Shown here piece by piece: positions 8,756 to 17,739 of a DNA stretch of 64,000 nucleotides. The translations under genes and the position numbers were made by a program. A model generated the notes under the pieces. The model was not told the DNA's origin, did not search any database, and worked only from the letters and a program-made list of their open reading frames with translations. The stretch's first letter is position 1. Each line of letters begins with the position of its first letter. Origin of the DNA: Sphingobacteriales bacterium 50-39 (GTDB taxonomy: Bacteria; Bacteroidota; Bacteroidia; Chitinophagales; Chitinophagaceae); NCBI GenBank assembly GCA_001898505.1, contig MKTZ01000008.1, positions 124,001 through 188,000 of the forward strand, given 5' to 3'.

Positions 8756-10318
8756 ATGTCTTTGGCAAAGATCCTCTGGGTTGACGATGAAATAGAAAGT
8801 CTGCATTCACAGGTCCTGTTCCTGGAAAATAAGGGGTATGAGGTGAAGGAAATGACCAACGGCTTCGACGCCATCGACTTTGTAAAGGAAAACCCCATCG
8901 ATGTAGTCCTTTTGGACGAGACCATGCCCGGTATCACCGGTCTGGAGACTCTTGCCAAGATAAAGGAGATCAATCAACAGATACCTGTCGTGCTGATCAC
9001 GAAAAATGAAACGGAGAACCTGATGGATGACGCCATCGGCAGCCAGATCACCGATTACCTGATCAAGCCTGTCAACCCCAACCAGGTCCTTCTCAGCCTG
9101 AAAAAGATCATCGACAATAAGAGACTGGTGGCAGAAAAGACGACAACCGCCTATCAGCAGGAGTTTCGCAGCCTTTTCATGGCCCTCAACAGCAATCCGA
9201 ACTACAACGAATGGATGGACATCTATAAAAAGCTTGTATACTGGGAGCTGGAGATGGAGAAATCAGACAGCCCCGAGATGAGAGAAGTGTTCCAGACCCA
9301 GAAGCAGGAGGCAAATACGGAATTTTTCAAATTCATCTCCAGGAATTACGCACGCTGGGTCCATCCCAAGGCGGACGAGGGGCCTATCATGTCCCATACG
9401 CTGTTCCGCTTCAAAGTGCTGCCCCACGTGGAAAAGGGAACGCCTACTTTCTTTTTGCTGCTGGATAATCTGCGCATCGATCAATGGAAGGCCATCCAAC
9501 CCATTTTTGCGGAGAACTTCCGGATCGCGGAGGAAGACAGCTTTTACAGCATACTCCCGACGGCCACGCAATACAGCCGCAATGCTATCTTTTCCGGATT
9601 GATGCCGATCGACATCGAAAAGCAGTTTCCCAGCCAGTGGAAGAATGACGATGAGGAGGGGGGAAAGAACCTGTATGAGGAAGATTTCTTCCGCGCGCAG
9701 TTGCGCCGTCTGAAAAAGGACAATTTGAAATTCTCCTATACAAAAGTGCTGAATTATCAGGCCGGTCAGGACCTCGTGAACAATATTCACAATCTCCTGA
9801 ACAATGATATCAATATCATCGTCTATAATTTTGTGGACATGCTGAGCCATGCGCGTACCGAAATGGAAGTGCTGAAAGAGCTGGCCAGCGACGAGACCAG
9901 CTATCGTAGTATCACCGCCAGTTGGTTCGAACATTCGCCACTGCACCAGGCCCTGAAGAAAATAGCTGACAAGAAGATCAATCTTATTTTGGCTACCGAC
10001 CATGGCAGCGTACGGGTAAAAACCCCATTCAAGGTCATTGGAGACAAGCAAACCACTACCAATCTCCGTTACAAGCACGGCCGTAATCTCAATTACGAGG
10101 CCAAGGAAGTGCTGGCATTTCGCGACCCCAAGGAGGCGGGCCTGCCTGTACCCACGGTGAACAGCTCTTTTATATTCGCCAAGGGGGATGGTTTTCTCTG
10201 TTATCCCAACAACTACAATTATTACGTCAATTACTACCGCAATACCTTCCAGCATGGCGGTGTTAGTCTGGAAGAAATGATCATCCCCGTGATCCGTATG
10301 ACCAGCAAGAATGCCTGA
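8756..10318 (+). CDS. porX: PorX: response regulator with PglZ phosphodiesterase domain, type IX secretion regulator
   Basis: A 520-aa protein. An N-terminal receiver domain has acidic D10/D11, phospho-acceptor D54 (VVLLDETMPG) and the K of YLIKPVNP. A helical linker follows, then a PglZ domain of the alkaline-phosphatase superfamily with metal-site motifs LDNLRIDQW, ILPTATQYSRNAIFSG and LATDHGS. This is the architecture of Porphyromonas gingivalis PorX, whose D54 is phosphorylated by PorY and which controls type IX secretion genes and cleaves oligonucleotides. No PorY kinase is next to it, as usual for this orphan regulator. Start chosen at MSLAKILWVDDE. Confidence 0.95.
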   Translation: MSLAKILWVDDEIESLHSQVLFLENKGYEVKEMTNGFDAIDFVKENPIDVVLLDETMPGITGLETLAKIKEINQQIPVVLITKNETENLMDDAIGSQITDYLIKPVNPNQVLLSLKKIIDNKRLVAEKTTTAYQQEFRSLFMALNSNPNYNEWMDIYKKLVYWELEMEKSDSPEMREVFQTQKQEANTEFFKFISRNYARWVHPKADEGPIMSHTLFRFKVLPHVEKGTPTFFLLLDNLRIDQWKAIQPIFAENFRIAEEDSFYSILPTATQYSRNAIFSGLMPIDIEKQFPSQWKNDDEEGGKNLYEEDFFRAQLRRLKKDNLKFSYTKVLNYQAGQDLVNNIHNLLNNDINIIVYNFVDMLSHARTEMEVLKELASDETSYRSITASWFEHSPLHQALKKIADKKINLILATDHGSVRVKTPFKVIGDKQTTTNLRYKHGRNLNYEAKEVLAFRDPKEAGLPVPTVNSSFIFAKGDGFLCYPNNYNYYVNYYRNTFQHGGVSLEEMIIPVIRMTSKNA

Positions 10319-10376
10319 TGCACCCTATCTTGTGCACATTCGGCGAGGCGCCTGTGGATAAAATGGAAACCCCCGA

Positions 10377-10408
10377 TTGGACCGTAGGACCAGTATTTAG
10401 TAACTTTA
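10377..10408 (+). promoter_or_regulatory. Candidate promoter of the 91-aa protein gene
   Basis: TTGG (10377-10380) and TAACTTTA (10401-10408) are separated by 20 nt, matching the Bacteroidota -33/-7 arrangement. The first T of the -7 element is 14 nt before the ATG at 10415, which implies a leader of about two nucleotides or none. Confidence 0.45.
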
Positions 10409-10414
10409 CATCCA

Positions 10415-10690
10415 ATGAAGTATACACAAACGACGCTGGATAAGATCGAGCGAGTGCTGGACGAGGCGGAGTACATCGTTCGCTATGAAAGGGGCAACTT
10501 CCAGAGTGGATATTGTATCCTTGAGCAGAAAAAGGTGGTAGTGCTCAACAAATTCCTCCAGCTGGAAGGCCGTATCAATACCCTGGTCGATATCATTCCC
10601 CAGCTAAAGATCACACCGGAGGCCCTGACCCCCGAGGTCAAAAAAATATACGACGACATCATTGCCATGCATCATTCCGTTGATAATTAA
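10415..10690 (+). CDS. Small conserved protein of unknown function (91 aa)
   Basis: A charged, mostly helical cytoplasmic protein beginning MKYTQTTLDKIERVLDEAEY. There is no signal peptide, cysteine cluster or catalytic signature. It resembles the small proteins often found next to metallo-hydrolase genes in Chitinophagaceae, but I cannot assign a family. The downstream MBL gene starts 13 bp after its stop, so the two are probably co-transcribed. It has its own promoter-like element immediately upstream. Confidence 0.75.
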   Translation: MKYTQTTLDKIERVLDEAEYIVRYERGNFQSGYCILEQKKVVVLNKFLQLEGRINTLVDIIPQLKITPEALTPEVKKIYDDIIAMHHSVDN

Positions 10691-10703
10691 GTAATTTTAC
10701 CGG

Positions 10704-11480
10704 GTGAGTTACCCTCCTTTAAAGATCACTTTCCTGGGCACCGGCACCAGCACGGGTGTTCCCATGGTCGCCTGCCCCTGTGCTATATGCGCCTCCACTG
10801 ATAAGAAAGACAAACGGCTTCGCAGCAGCATTCTTGTTCAATCATCTACTACCTCCATCGTGGTGGACACCACCCCCGACTTCCGCTACCAGATGCTCCG
10901 GGAACATATCAGAAAGCTGGATGCCGTGGTTTTCACCCACCCTCATAAGGATCATGTCGCCGGGCTCGATGATGTACGGGCTTTCAATTATTTCCAGCAG
11001 AGGGCTATGAACGTCTATGCCAATGAAATGACGCAGGAGACCATCGTCCGGGAATTCCCTTATGTTTTTGCCGAGATGAAGTATCCCGGGATACCGGATA
11101 TCCGTCTCAACAGGATAGATACCGAACCCTTTACCGTGGGGGATATCACTATTCAGCCCATACAGGTCTGGCATATGAAAATGCCCGTATTGGGCTTCCG
11201 GTTTGGAAATTTTACCTATATCACCGATGCCAATCGCATCGACGAGGAGGAAAAAGAAAAGATAAGGGGCAGCAGCATCATCGTATTGAATGCATTACGA
11301 CATGAGAAGCATATTTCTCATTATACGTTACAGGAGGCCATCGACCTGGTCAATGAGCTGTCTATACCGCGGGGTTATTTTACGCATATCAGCCATCAAT
11401 TAGGTTTTCATGAAGAGGTCAGCGCTACCCTTCCTCCCGGGATGGAGCTGGCCTATGATGGATTGGTGCTTTCGGTATAA
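10704..11480 (+). CDS. Metallo-beta-lactamase-fold hydrolase, PhnP-like
   Basis: A 258-aa protein with the MBL signature THPHKDHVAGLDD (HxHxDH), an early TDxRYQ-type strand (DTTPDFRYQM), a later metal-binding segment (FTYITDANRI) and a final histidine loop (HISHQLGFHEE). A CxCxxC cluster near the N-terminus (ACPCAICAS) matches the structural zinc site of PhnP-type cyclic phosphodiesterases. PhnP cleaves 1,2-cyclic ribose phosphate in E. coli; no C-P lyase genes are visible here, so the substrate is open. The start is GTG at 10704, preceded by TAATTTTA (10692-10699). Confidence 0.85.
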   Translation: MSYPPLKITFLGTGTSTGVPMVACPCAICASTDKKDKRLRSSILVQSSTTSIVVDTTPDFRYQMLREHIRKLDAVVFTHPHKDHVAGLDDVRAFNYFQQRAMNVYANEMTQETIVREFPYVFAEMKYPGIPDIRLNRIDTEPFTVGDITIQPIQVWHMKMPVLGFRFGNFTYITDANRIDEEEKEKIRGSSIIVLNALRHEKHISHYTLQEAIDLVNELSIPRGYFTHISHQLGFHEEVSATLPPGMELAYDGLVLSV

Positions 11481-11491
11481 GGATACTACTT

Positions 11492-12241
11492 CTAATGTCC
11501 GAATAGTTTCAGGAACTCTTCCTTTTTTCTCCTGGCCACATCGATGACATCCCCATTCTGCATGACGACCTGTCCGCCATCCCCGCGTATATAGCGTTTG
11601 ATATATTTGAGGTTGACCAGGTGGGAGTGGTGGATACGGAAGAAGTGATAAGGATTAAGCATGCTTTCGAAATCCTTTAAGAGCCGGGTGACCACAAGGT
11701 TTCTGCCGTCCGTCAGAAAAAGTTTTGAATAATTGGAGCTGGATTCCAGCCGGGAGATAAGATGGATGGGTATGAATTCGAGTCCGTCGCTGGTGGGAAC
11801 TGCGATCCTGTCTTCCTGGCTTTTGGCTTCGGCCAGGGACTGTCTCAGCAGCTCGAATTTTTTGCGGGTATGCGATTCATGATGTCCGACAAGGCGCTCG
11901 ACCGCGTTTTGCAGGTCTTTGATAGCGATGGGTTTGGTGAGATAGTCGAAGGCGCTGATCCGGATGGCGTCGACCGCGTAGTGATTATAAGCGGTGGTAA
12001 ATACGATGTCGAAGTCATATTCGTCCAGTTCGTCCAGCATGCGAAAGCCGTTCATTCTCGGCATTTCGATGTCCAGGAAGATGACATCCGGATTGTGCTG
12101 GCGGATGAGCACAATGGCTTCTTCCGGCGACTGGGTGATGGCCAGGACCTTGATGTCGGGGCAGAATTCCGTAAGCTTCTGCTGGAGGTTCTGCAGGCTA
12201 TTGAAATTGTCATCTATAATGATGGCGTTCAGCGGCGTCAT
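11492..12241 (-). CDS. LytTR-family DNA-binding response regulator
   Basis: A 249-aa protein. The receiver domain has D10/D11, phospho-acceptor D57 (VIFLDIEMPRM), the T of VFTTAYN and the K of YLTKPI. The C-terminal LytTR domain (about residues 145-248) is recognisable by LVVTRLLKDFESML and FFRIHHSHLVNLKYI. It lies 1 nt downstream of the histidine kinase gene, so it is almost certainly that kinase's partner. It converges with the MBL gene. Confidence 0.93.
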   Translation of the reverse strand: MTPLNAIIIDDNFNSLQNLQQKLTEFCPDIKVLAITQSPEEAIVLIRQHNPDVIFLDIEMPRMNGFRMLDELDEYDFDIVFTTAYNHYAVDAIRISAFDYLTKPIAIKDLQNAVERLVGHHESHTRKKFELLRQSLAEAKSQEDRIAVPTSDGLEFIPIHLISRLESSSNYSKLFLTDGRNLVVTRLLKDFESMLNPYHFFRIHHSHLVNLKYIKRYIRGDGGQVVMQNGDVIDVARRKKEEFLKLFGH

Positions 12242-12242
12242 G

Positions 12243-15200
12243 TCACATAGCTTTTATGGTGATCTCAACCCGGGTGCCCAGGGGCTTCTTCTTCTCGTCA
12301 TACAGGTCGGTGATAACTACCGATCCGTTGCTTCCTGTCTGGCGGTTGAATATATGTATCCTTTCTTCGGTGATCTTCATTCCTACACTTTTATGGTAGG
12401 GTTTGTTCTTCTGTTTGTATTGCTGTGCCTGCTGCCTCCCCACGCCATTGTCTTCTATTATATACCTGACATGGTCCGATTCCAGCCTTGCTATAACGGT
12501 GAGTGAGAGATCATCGCTCCGGCTGGGCATTAAGCCGTGTACAATGGCGTTTTCCACATAGGGTTGTATAAGCAGGGGCGGCACATGATAATCTTCGTTG
12601 AGCAGGATGGGATCGATGATGGCCTTGTAAGTGAATTTATTATTACAGGATATTTGTTCCAGGTCGATGTACAGCTGGAGGGCTTCCATGTCTTTTGCCA
12701 GGGTGACCAGCTCGTTCCGGCTGCTGTCGAGTATCATCCGTATGAGCCGGGCAAATTTATTGAGATAGTCGCTCGCCAGCCTTTTTTCATTCTGCATGAT
12801 GAAGTTCTCGATGCTGCTGAGGCTGTTGAAAATAAAATGGGGGTCCATCTGGGCGCGAAGGGCTTGCATTTCGGTCTCTATGATCTTTTCCCGGAGTGCC
12901 GACTCTTTCCGGATGGAGGCAATGCGGCGTCGGACCATGTAAATGATCAGCGCAGCCAGGAGAAGGAAGACTGCCAGCCGGAATTCCCATAGCTGGTACC
13001 AGGAGGGTGCGATATCGATGTCCATGGTATCTTCTTTTGTATAAGCATCCCCGGCCTTGGTCCCGCCTTTTACATGAAGAACGTAGTGTCCCGGCATCAG
13101 CCCGTTGAAATTGATGTGCCCGTCACTGTTGCTTTTGAAATCCTTCATCAGGGGTTCCAACTTGTACAGGTACCGGATGGAAGGGGCGTCGTGGTAATTA
13201 AGTACGGCAAAGTCTATGGAGAATGAGTTCTGGCCTGATGGCAGGTCGAGCTTTTTGTCAATTCCTTTCAGCAGCGGGAAAAGCCGGGACCGGTCGCCCG
13301 CACTGGCTTCCGTGATCACGGAGGGTGGATCGTTGTTAACTGTATATAACTGGCTTGGGTGAAAGACAGCAATGGCGCCATGCAGCCCTGCCAGGATGTC
13401 GCCGTTGGCCCTGCGGGCGATGATACCCCCGAAATCCTTATCCGGAAGGCCGTCTTGTCCATTGAAATGGATCCATTTATTTTTTGCCGTAAGATAGCAC
13501 CAGATGCCGGAATTACCGTTCATCCAGGCATTTCCGTAATTATCGAAACATATTCTGAACAGGAGGCCCATTTTGCCGTCGTTGGTAAAGCGCTGCTCGA
13601 TGGTATTCTTTTCCGGATGGTATATGAAGAGACCGTTGCTGCTGGCCAGCCAGATCCTGCCCTGGGGGTCTTCTTCCATGCCGAAGACCGGGGTTGACAA
13701 TAGGTGAAAGGTATCTTCATTCAGGGGGCGCACCACCCTCCAACGTGCTTTCGCGGAGTCATACCTTATCAGGCTGCGCCCTTCGTCACTGCTGAGGAAT
13801 AGGTCTCCCCGGGAAGTTTTTAGGAGATAGTTCAGCCGGGACGGCAAGTCGCCTGTGGCGCTGTCATGGGAGGTGATATGCCGGGTGAAGGTTTTCGTTA
13901 CGGTGTTGAAAACAAAGAGGCCTTCGCCCACCGTGCGGATAAGGATCTGGCTGCTGTCGAGGGCGACGATGGTCCTGAAGCTGGGTTCTTTCATCTTTTC
14001 CCGGGGTAAATACAACCGGGATGTCGAATGCGCCAGATCGTACGCAACCAGTCCGCTGTCCGTGCTAATAAACAAATCTGCCCCTCTCCTGAAAAAATAA
14101 TAAGCATTCAGCCGCCACCGGTTTGTTGTGGCAGACAGGGGATAAAGGCTGGTATAAAACTTTTTTACATGGAAGTTCGTATCATACAAAAAAGTGGACT
14201 TATACCTTTTGGATAACCAGATGTCATCTCCGTCCTCAAAATAGCTGTAAGGTATTTCAGTAGTCCTGGGGTCGTAGTTGGGTGTGTTCGGATCGGTGAT
14301 GGGTATGATCTCGAAGATATTTCTGGCGGATTGTGTATAGTTGACTCCTTCGTTGGTGCATATCCATAGATTATGCTCCTTGTCAGTATGCAGAGAAAAG
14401 AAGGCTGTTCCGGCCAGGGAAAAGGGGTCAGACGGAAGCCCCGTCAGCTTTTTCATCGAGACGCCGGTGGAATTAAAAAGATAGACTCCTGTATAAAGCC
14501 CGGCAGCCACCATCCAACTGTGATCATTGTAGCGCCATTCCAGTAAATTGGTCAGCTCCAATGTACTTATCGGCTTCAATGCACCGGCACGTGGATCGAA
14601 TTTCCACGGTATTTTCCCACTTGAGCCCACCCAATAACACCCTCCGGAACCTTCTATCATACTGGAAAAGGAGGAATACCCCAACTGCGTGGAAAGATCG
14701 TAGGTCTGGATAGGTTGCCGGGTATGCGGGTCCAGCAGGTAGACCCGGTTGGCGCAATAAGCCCATTTATTCCCCTTGCTGTCTGTCATCATATAGTCGT
14801 ACCCTTCCTTAATGATGTTCTGGAAGGTGAATGGCGCGGTTCGGATCACCGTCTCCTGCAGGCTCATATCTTCGTTGACCCGATAAATGACATTTTTCTG
14901 ACTGGTGATCCATATCGCGCTGTCGTGGTTTTCCGTCACCAGTACTGCGTTGTTGTTCTTCAATTTCCTGGGATTGGGTTGATCTACGGAATAGTTTACG
15001 AAAATATTCCTGTCTGGAAGGAAGCAACTGACCCCTCCGCTGGTGGTGATCCAGAGCCGTCCCTTCTCATCGCAATGAAGGGACTTTGTCTCGTTGGAAA
15101 CCAGAGAACTGCTGTCTTCGTCGCGATGAAAATACTGTTTCATGCGATAGCCGTCCCAGCGATTGAGGCCATTGTCGGTACCTATCCATATAAAGCCTTG

Positions 15201-15350
15201 TTTGTCTTCCGTCACGCAGGTGGCGCTATTGCTGCTGAGACCATCGGCCGTGGTGATATGGTTGAACTGCGGATCCGGAAAGGACTGGGCCGTTGCACCT
15301 GCACTTGTGAGCAAGACTGCTGATACTATATATGCGAGGCGGTGTCCCAT
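12243..15350 (-). CDS. Sensor histidine kinase with two-component-regulator propeller (LytS/His_kinase type)
   Basis: A 1035-aa membrane kinase. It has a signal peptide (MGHRLAYIVSAVLLTSAGATAQ), a periplasmic sensor made of Reg_prop beta-propeller repeats (GFIWIGTDNGLNRWDGY, GRLWITTSGGVSC, HNLWICTNEGVNY and others), a Y_Y_Y-like immunoglobulin domain near 690-780, one transmembrane helix (about 795-815) and a His_kinase domain with H838 in QMDPHFIFNSLSS. The ATPase part has an N-box (YVENAIVHGL) and EDNGVGR. Such kinases sense carbohydrates or cell-surface ligands. The stop is 1 nt from the LytTR regulator start, and no obvious target operon adjoins. Confidence 0.93.
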   Translation of the reverse strand: MGHRLAYIVSAVLLTSAGATAQSFPDPQFNHITTADGLSSNSATCVTEDKQGFIWIGTDNGLNRWDGYRMKQYFHRDEDSSSLVSNETKSLHCDEKGRLWITTSGGVSCFLPDRNIFVNYSVDQPNPRKLKNNNAVLVTENHDSAIWITSQKNVIYRVNEDMSLQETVIRTAPFTFQNIIKEGYDYMMTDSKGNKWAYCANRVYLLDPHTRQPIQTYDLSTQLGYSSFSSMIEGSGGCYWVGSSGKIPWKFDPRAGALKPISTLELTNLLEWRYNDHSWMVAAGLYTGVYLFNSTGVSMKKLTGLPSDPFSLAGTAFFSLHTDKEHNLWICTNEGVNYTQSARNIFEIIPITDPNTPNYDPRTTEIPYSYFEDGDDIWLSKRYKSTFLYDTNFHVKKFYTSLYPLSATTNRWRLNAYYFFRRGADLFISTDSGLVAYDLAHSTSRLYLPREKMKEPSFRTIVALDSSQILIRTVGEGLFVFNTVTKTFTRHITSHDSATGDLPSRLNYLLKTSRGDLFLSSDEGRSLIRYDSAKARWRVVRPLNEDTFHLLSTPVFGMEEDPQGRIWLASSNGLFIYHPEKNTIEQRFTNDGKMGLLFRICFDNYGNAWMNGNSGIWCYLTAKNKWIHFNGQDGLPDKDFGGIIARRANGDILAGLHGAIAVFHPSQLYTVNNDPPSVITEASAGDRSRLFPLLKGIDKKLDLPSGQNSFSIDFAVLNYHDAPSIRYLYKLEPLMKDFKSNSDGHINFNGLMPGHYVLHVKGGTKAGDAYTKEDTMDIDIAPSWYQLWEFRLAVFLLLAALIIYMVRRRIASIRKESALREKIIETEMQALRAQMDPHFIFNSLSSIENFIMQNEKRLASDYLNKFARLIRMILDSSRNELVTLAKDMEALQLYIDLEQISCNNKFTYKAIIDPILLNEDYHVPPLLIQPYVENAIVHGLMPSRSDDLSLTVIARLESDHVRYIIEDNGVGRQQAQQYKQKNKPYHKSVGMKITEERIHIFNRQTGSNGSVVITDLYDEKKKPLGTRVEITIKAM

Positions 15351-15651
15351 GTGCAGCTATTGAAAGTATGTTGCTGGAAAAATAATAAAAAGCATCGAGA
15401 AAAGGTCTTACAGATAGTAGAAGCAGGTGGATAATGAGCAATATGCGACCCTGACGGGGCAACTGGCGATCCTGGCGCGACAAGTGGCGATCGAGCACCC
15501 AATCCCTTTTTTTTGCCTGATACTTCTCCCTGTCCACCAGTTACGAGATGCTGAAACCCGGCTACGCAGGAGCGGTTGCGCGCTGACCAGGGCCGATATA
15601 GTTTTGCGGCTCAACTCCTGGAGAAACATTTAAACAGGCAAAACGTTAACC
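15351..15651. other. 301-bp gap with no convincing gene
   Basis: This lies between the divergent histidine kinase and lipoprotein genes and presumably holds both promoters. Short open frames on both strands (for example 15427-15633 plus, 15226-15537 minus) have no signal peptide, motif or sensible composition. A partly repeated GGCGATC/GGCGCGAC stretch sits at 15463-15492. I see no perfect -7/-33 pair. Confidence 0.5.
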
Positions 15652-16365
15652 ATGAATAAAACAATTATCCCAGCCCTTCTGTTGGGGGCTACCATTTTCT
15701 TATCCTGCCATAAAAGCAGCACTCCTGTGGACTCCAATTGCAGCATATCCGCTATAAATGTTACGGGCGACTTTACGGCAAACTACAAGCTCTCTTATGA
15801 TGGCAGCGGGCGGCTCTCCGTGGTCAAATACACGGATGATGGCGGATCCTGGACCAGGAATTTTACGTACGGAGCCAACCTGATCGTGAGCAGTAAGACG
15901 GGGCCCTCTCCTGCTGTCGATTCCGTCTACCTGAATGCCAGTGGAGATGTGGACCATATCGTCGACCGGCAGCCGCCCAATTCCGTCACAACCACCACTA
16001 TGACATATAACAGCAGCCATCAGCTGTCGCAGACGGTGGTGCAAGCCGGCGGTTCGATGCCCTCGACGACTACCTATCAATATACCAATGGGGACCTGAC
16101 ACAGGTGGATCAGGACGGGTCAATCATTGTCTATACCTATTATACGGATAAAGCGTCGGCAACAGGAGGCATGATGGAGCTTCAGCAATGGCTGCAATTC
16201 GGGGTGATCTATCAGAAGAGCGCCCACCTGGTCAAGGCTTATGGCTATACCAATCCGGATGAGCAAGTGAGCTATGTGTACGATGGCAGTGGAAAGATAA
16301 GCTCCATGACCGGCGGTAACGGTTCTTCATTGCTCACATTTAGTTATACCTACGACTGTCATTAA
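15652..16365 (+). CDS. Lipoprotein with YD-repeat-like sequence, function unknown
   Basis: A 237-aa protein with a lipoprotein signal (MNKTIIPALLLGATIFLSCHK, lipobox Cys at 19). The mature part has repeated Y-x-x-x-G-x-L/I strands such as YKLSYDGSGRLSVVKY, MTYNSSHQLSQTVV and YVYDGSGKISSMTGG. These resemble the YD/RHS-type beta repeats of many Bacteroidota DUF4595-like lipoproteins. It is probably a surface or periplasmic beta protein; no catalytic residues are evident. It is the first of several loosely spaced accessory genes. Confidence 0.75.
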   Translation: MNKTIIPALLLGATIFLSCHKSSTPVDSNCSISAINVTGDFTANYKLSYDGSGRLSVVKYTDDGGSWTRNFTYGANLIVSSKTGPSPAVDSVYLNASGDVDHIVDRQPPNSVTTTTMTYNSSHQLSQTVVQAGGSMPSTTTYQYTNGDLTQVDQDGSIIVYTYYTDKASATGGMMELQQWLQFGVIYQKSAHLVKAYGYTNPDEQVSYVYDGSGKISSMTGGNGSSLLTFSYTYDCH

Positions 16366-16537
16366 GGAAGATGACCAAAATATTCTTTTCACCAGTGGAA
16401 TGATCGGCTATTAAAAACGGGACTAGTCGATACCTTATCCCCAGCGGCACAATTGGTAAATGGAAACGCGACAAAGACCAGCCGGATCTCCGGCGCCGCG
16501 GGGATATATTTTTTACATCAACCCAAAGCATATACCC

Positions 16538-16741
16538 ATGTACATTTTTAACAAAGGGTGTTTGTACATCATAATGTTCTTTATCTCCTTAAAGGCATTT
16601 CCGCAACAGGGCGTGAGCGTCAATACTTATACCCCGTATGACCAATGCACAGCTGACGGCTATCGCCGGCTGGGAAGTGTTTCGACACATGTCCTGGCCG
16701 GACATACGACAACTTCTGGATATTTCAATTACATTAAATAG
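16538..16741 (+). CDS. Short secreted protein of unknown function (67 aa), possibly a remnant
   Basis: The ATG at 16538 gives a hydrophobic N-terminus (MYIFNKGCLYIIMFFISLKAFPQQ) that looks like a signal peptide cut after A or Q, followed by about 40 polar residues without a domain. An upstream in-frame ATG at 16460 would put an implausible basic stretch before the signal, so 16538 is preferred. It sits 6 bp ahead of a clearly degraded gene and may itself be the stub of a longer secreted protein. Confidence 0.4.
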   Translation: MYIFNKGCLYIIMFFISLKAFPQQGVSVNTYTPYDQCTADGYRRLGSVSTHVLAGHTTTSGYFNYIK

Positions 16742-16747
16742 CTTTCA

Positions 16748-17169
16748 ATGAAAAGATCTCTATTAGTAGTATCCCTGTCCTGGCTGCTTATGGCAGCCGG
16801 CTTTGCCCAGGTCGGGATCGGCACCGCCACGCCCGACAGTAATTCGGCGTACCGGCTAAAACAGGTGGACATCGACGGCGCTTCCAGGTATTCGCCCATC
16901 GTGTCCGTTCAGAGCACCAGGGGCATTTCCTATTCTGTTTTCCCAACCCCGCGACGGACAAATTTATATTGCACATCCACGTCACCGAAACGGTGGATGG
17001 AAACCTGGAGCTGGTCGACGTTTCCGGGAAGATCGTTTCGGTCAAAATGGTTCATCTTGCCCCAGGCAGCAATAACTGTGAATGGGATATTTCCCGGCTG
17101 GCTCGTGGCCTGTACTTCCTGCATGCCCGAGGTTTAGCGATGCCGGTGCTGGAGATCAGTAAGCAATAG
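16748..17169 (+). pseudogene. Broken type IX secretion cargo gene: signal peptide, large internal deletion, frameshift, sorting domain
   Basis: Frame 2 gives a signal peptide (MKRSLLVVSLSWLLMAAGFAQ), a VGIGTATPDSNSA start common in Bacteroidota surface proteins, then directly YRLKQVDIDGAS, which is the last strand of a fibronectin-III domain, and RYSPIVSVQ. At 16931-16945 the reading continues only in frame 1, as FPNPATDKFILHIHV and then a complete type A sorting domain ending LEISKQ at 17169. One missing base in the T run at 16937-16940 would account for the shift. The usual hundreds of residues between the N-terminus and the Fn3 strand are missing, so even with the frame restored this is a relic. 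Confidence 0.7.
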
Positions 17170-17244
17170 CTTACCTGTAGCCCGCACTGATCGTCAATGA
17201 GCCAGCTAACTGGAACAAAAAAAATTTTGCAAAAAATAATCATT

Positions 17245-17682
17245 ATGACAACAAAGCAAATTGAATTAGTACAAGAGTCCTGGCAACTGGTAGCTGCTAT
17301 GGACAGCCAATCGGTTGGCAGTTTGTTCTACAACCGCCTGTTTGAAATTGCACCCCAGGTAAAACCGATGTTTAGTCGTGGTTCCCTCAATGAACAATCC
17401 AGGAAATTGTTATCTATGATAAGTTATGTTATCGGCAAGCTGAAAAGCCTGGATGATATTTTGGAAGAAGTAAAAAAATTAGCCCGGCGTCATGTGAACT
17501 ATGGTGTACAGGAAGAACATTATACAATGGTTGGCCGCGCTTTATTATGGACACTGGAGGCAGGATTAGGCGACAAGTGGAATGAAGAACTTGAAAAATC
17601 CTGGACGGTTTGCTACACCATTTTGGCAGAAGCCATGATAAAGGCGGCAAAAAGCGATGAACGAGAGGTGGCAGGAGCTTAG
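17245..17682 (+). CDS. Single-domain globin (flavohaemoglobin-type haem domain)
   Basis: A 145-aa all-helical globin. It has CD1 Phe43 (PMFS), a proximal F8 His83 (RRHVNYGV), B10 Tyr29 and probable E7 Gln51, the pocket set of Vitreoscilla haemoglobin and flavohaemoglobin globin domains. No FAD/NAD reductase domain follows, so it would need a separate reductase for NO dioxygenase activity. The ATG at 17245 is chosen because the family starts close to the A helix; the ORF upstream to 17197 adds unrelated residues. The gene looks more AT-rich than its neighbours. Confidence 0.9.
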   Translation: MTTKQIELVQESWQLVAAMDSQSVGSLFYNRLFEIAPQVKPMFSRGSLNEQSRKLLSMISYVIGKLKSLDDILEEVKKLARRHVNYGVQEEHYTMVGRALLWTLEAGLGDKWNEELEKSWTVCYTILAEAMIKAAKSDEREVAGA

Positions 17683-17739
17683 AGGAAGGACATAACATTT
17701 ACAAAAATTTTTATTAAACAAAACTTAAAAAAGATGATT

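Noticed and set aside
9263-10255. A 330-aa reverse-strand frame inside porX
   Set aside because: Antisense shadow of a well-supported gene; no signal peptide, motif or separate promoter.
15226-15537. A 103-aa reverse-strand frame in the gap upstream of the histidine kinase
   Set aside because: It overlaps the kinase signal peptide in another frame and its composition is Arg/Gln/Leu-biased without a family match; too weak to call a gene.
16931-16945. Programmed -1 frameshifting at TTTTCCC in the type IX cargo gene
   Set aside because: The run does not form a canonical XXXYYYZ heptamer in the upstream frame, and the gene has also lost most of its body, so a pseudogene or base-call error is more likely.
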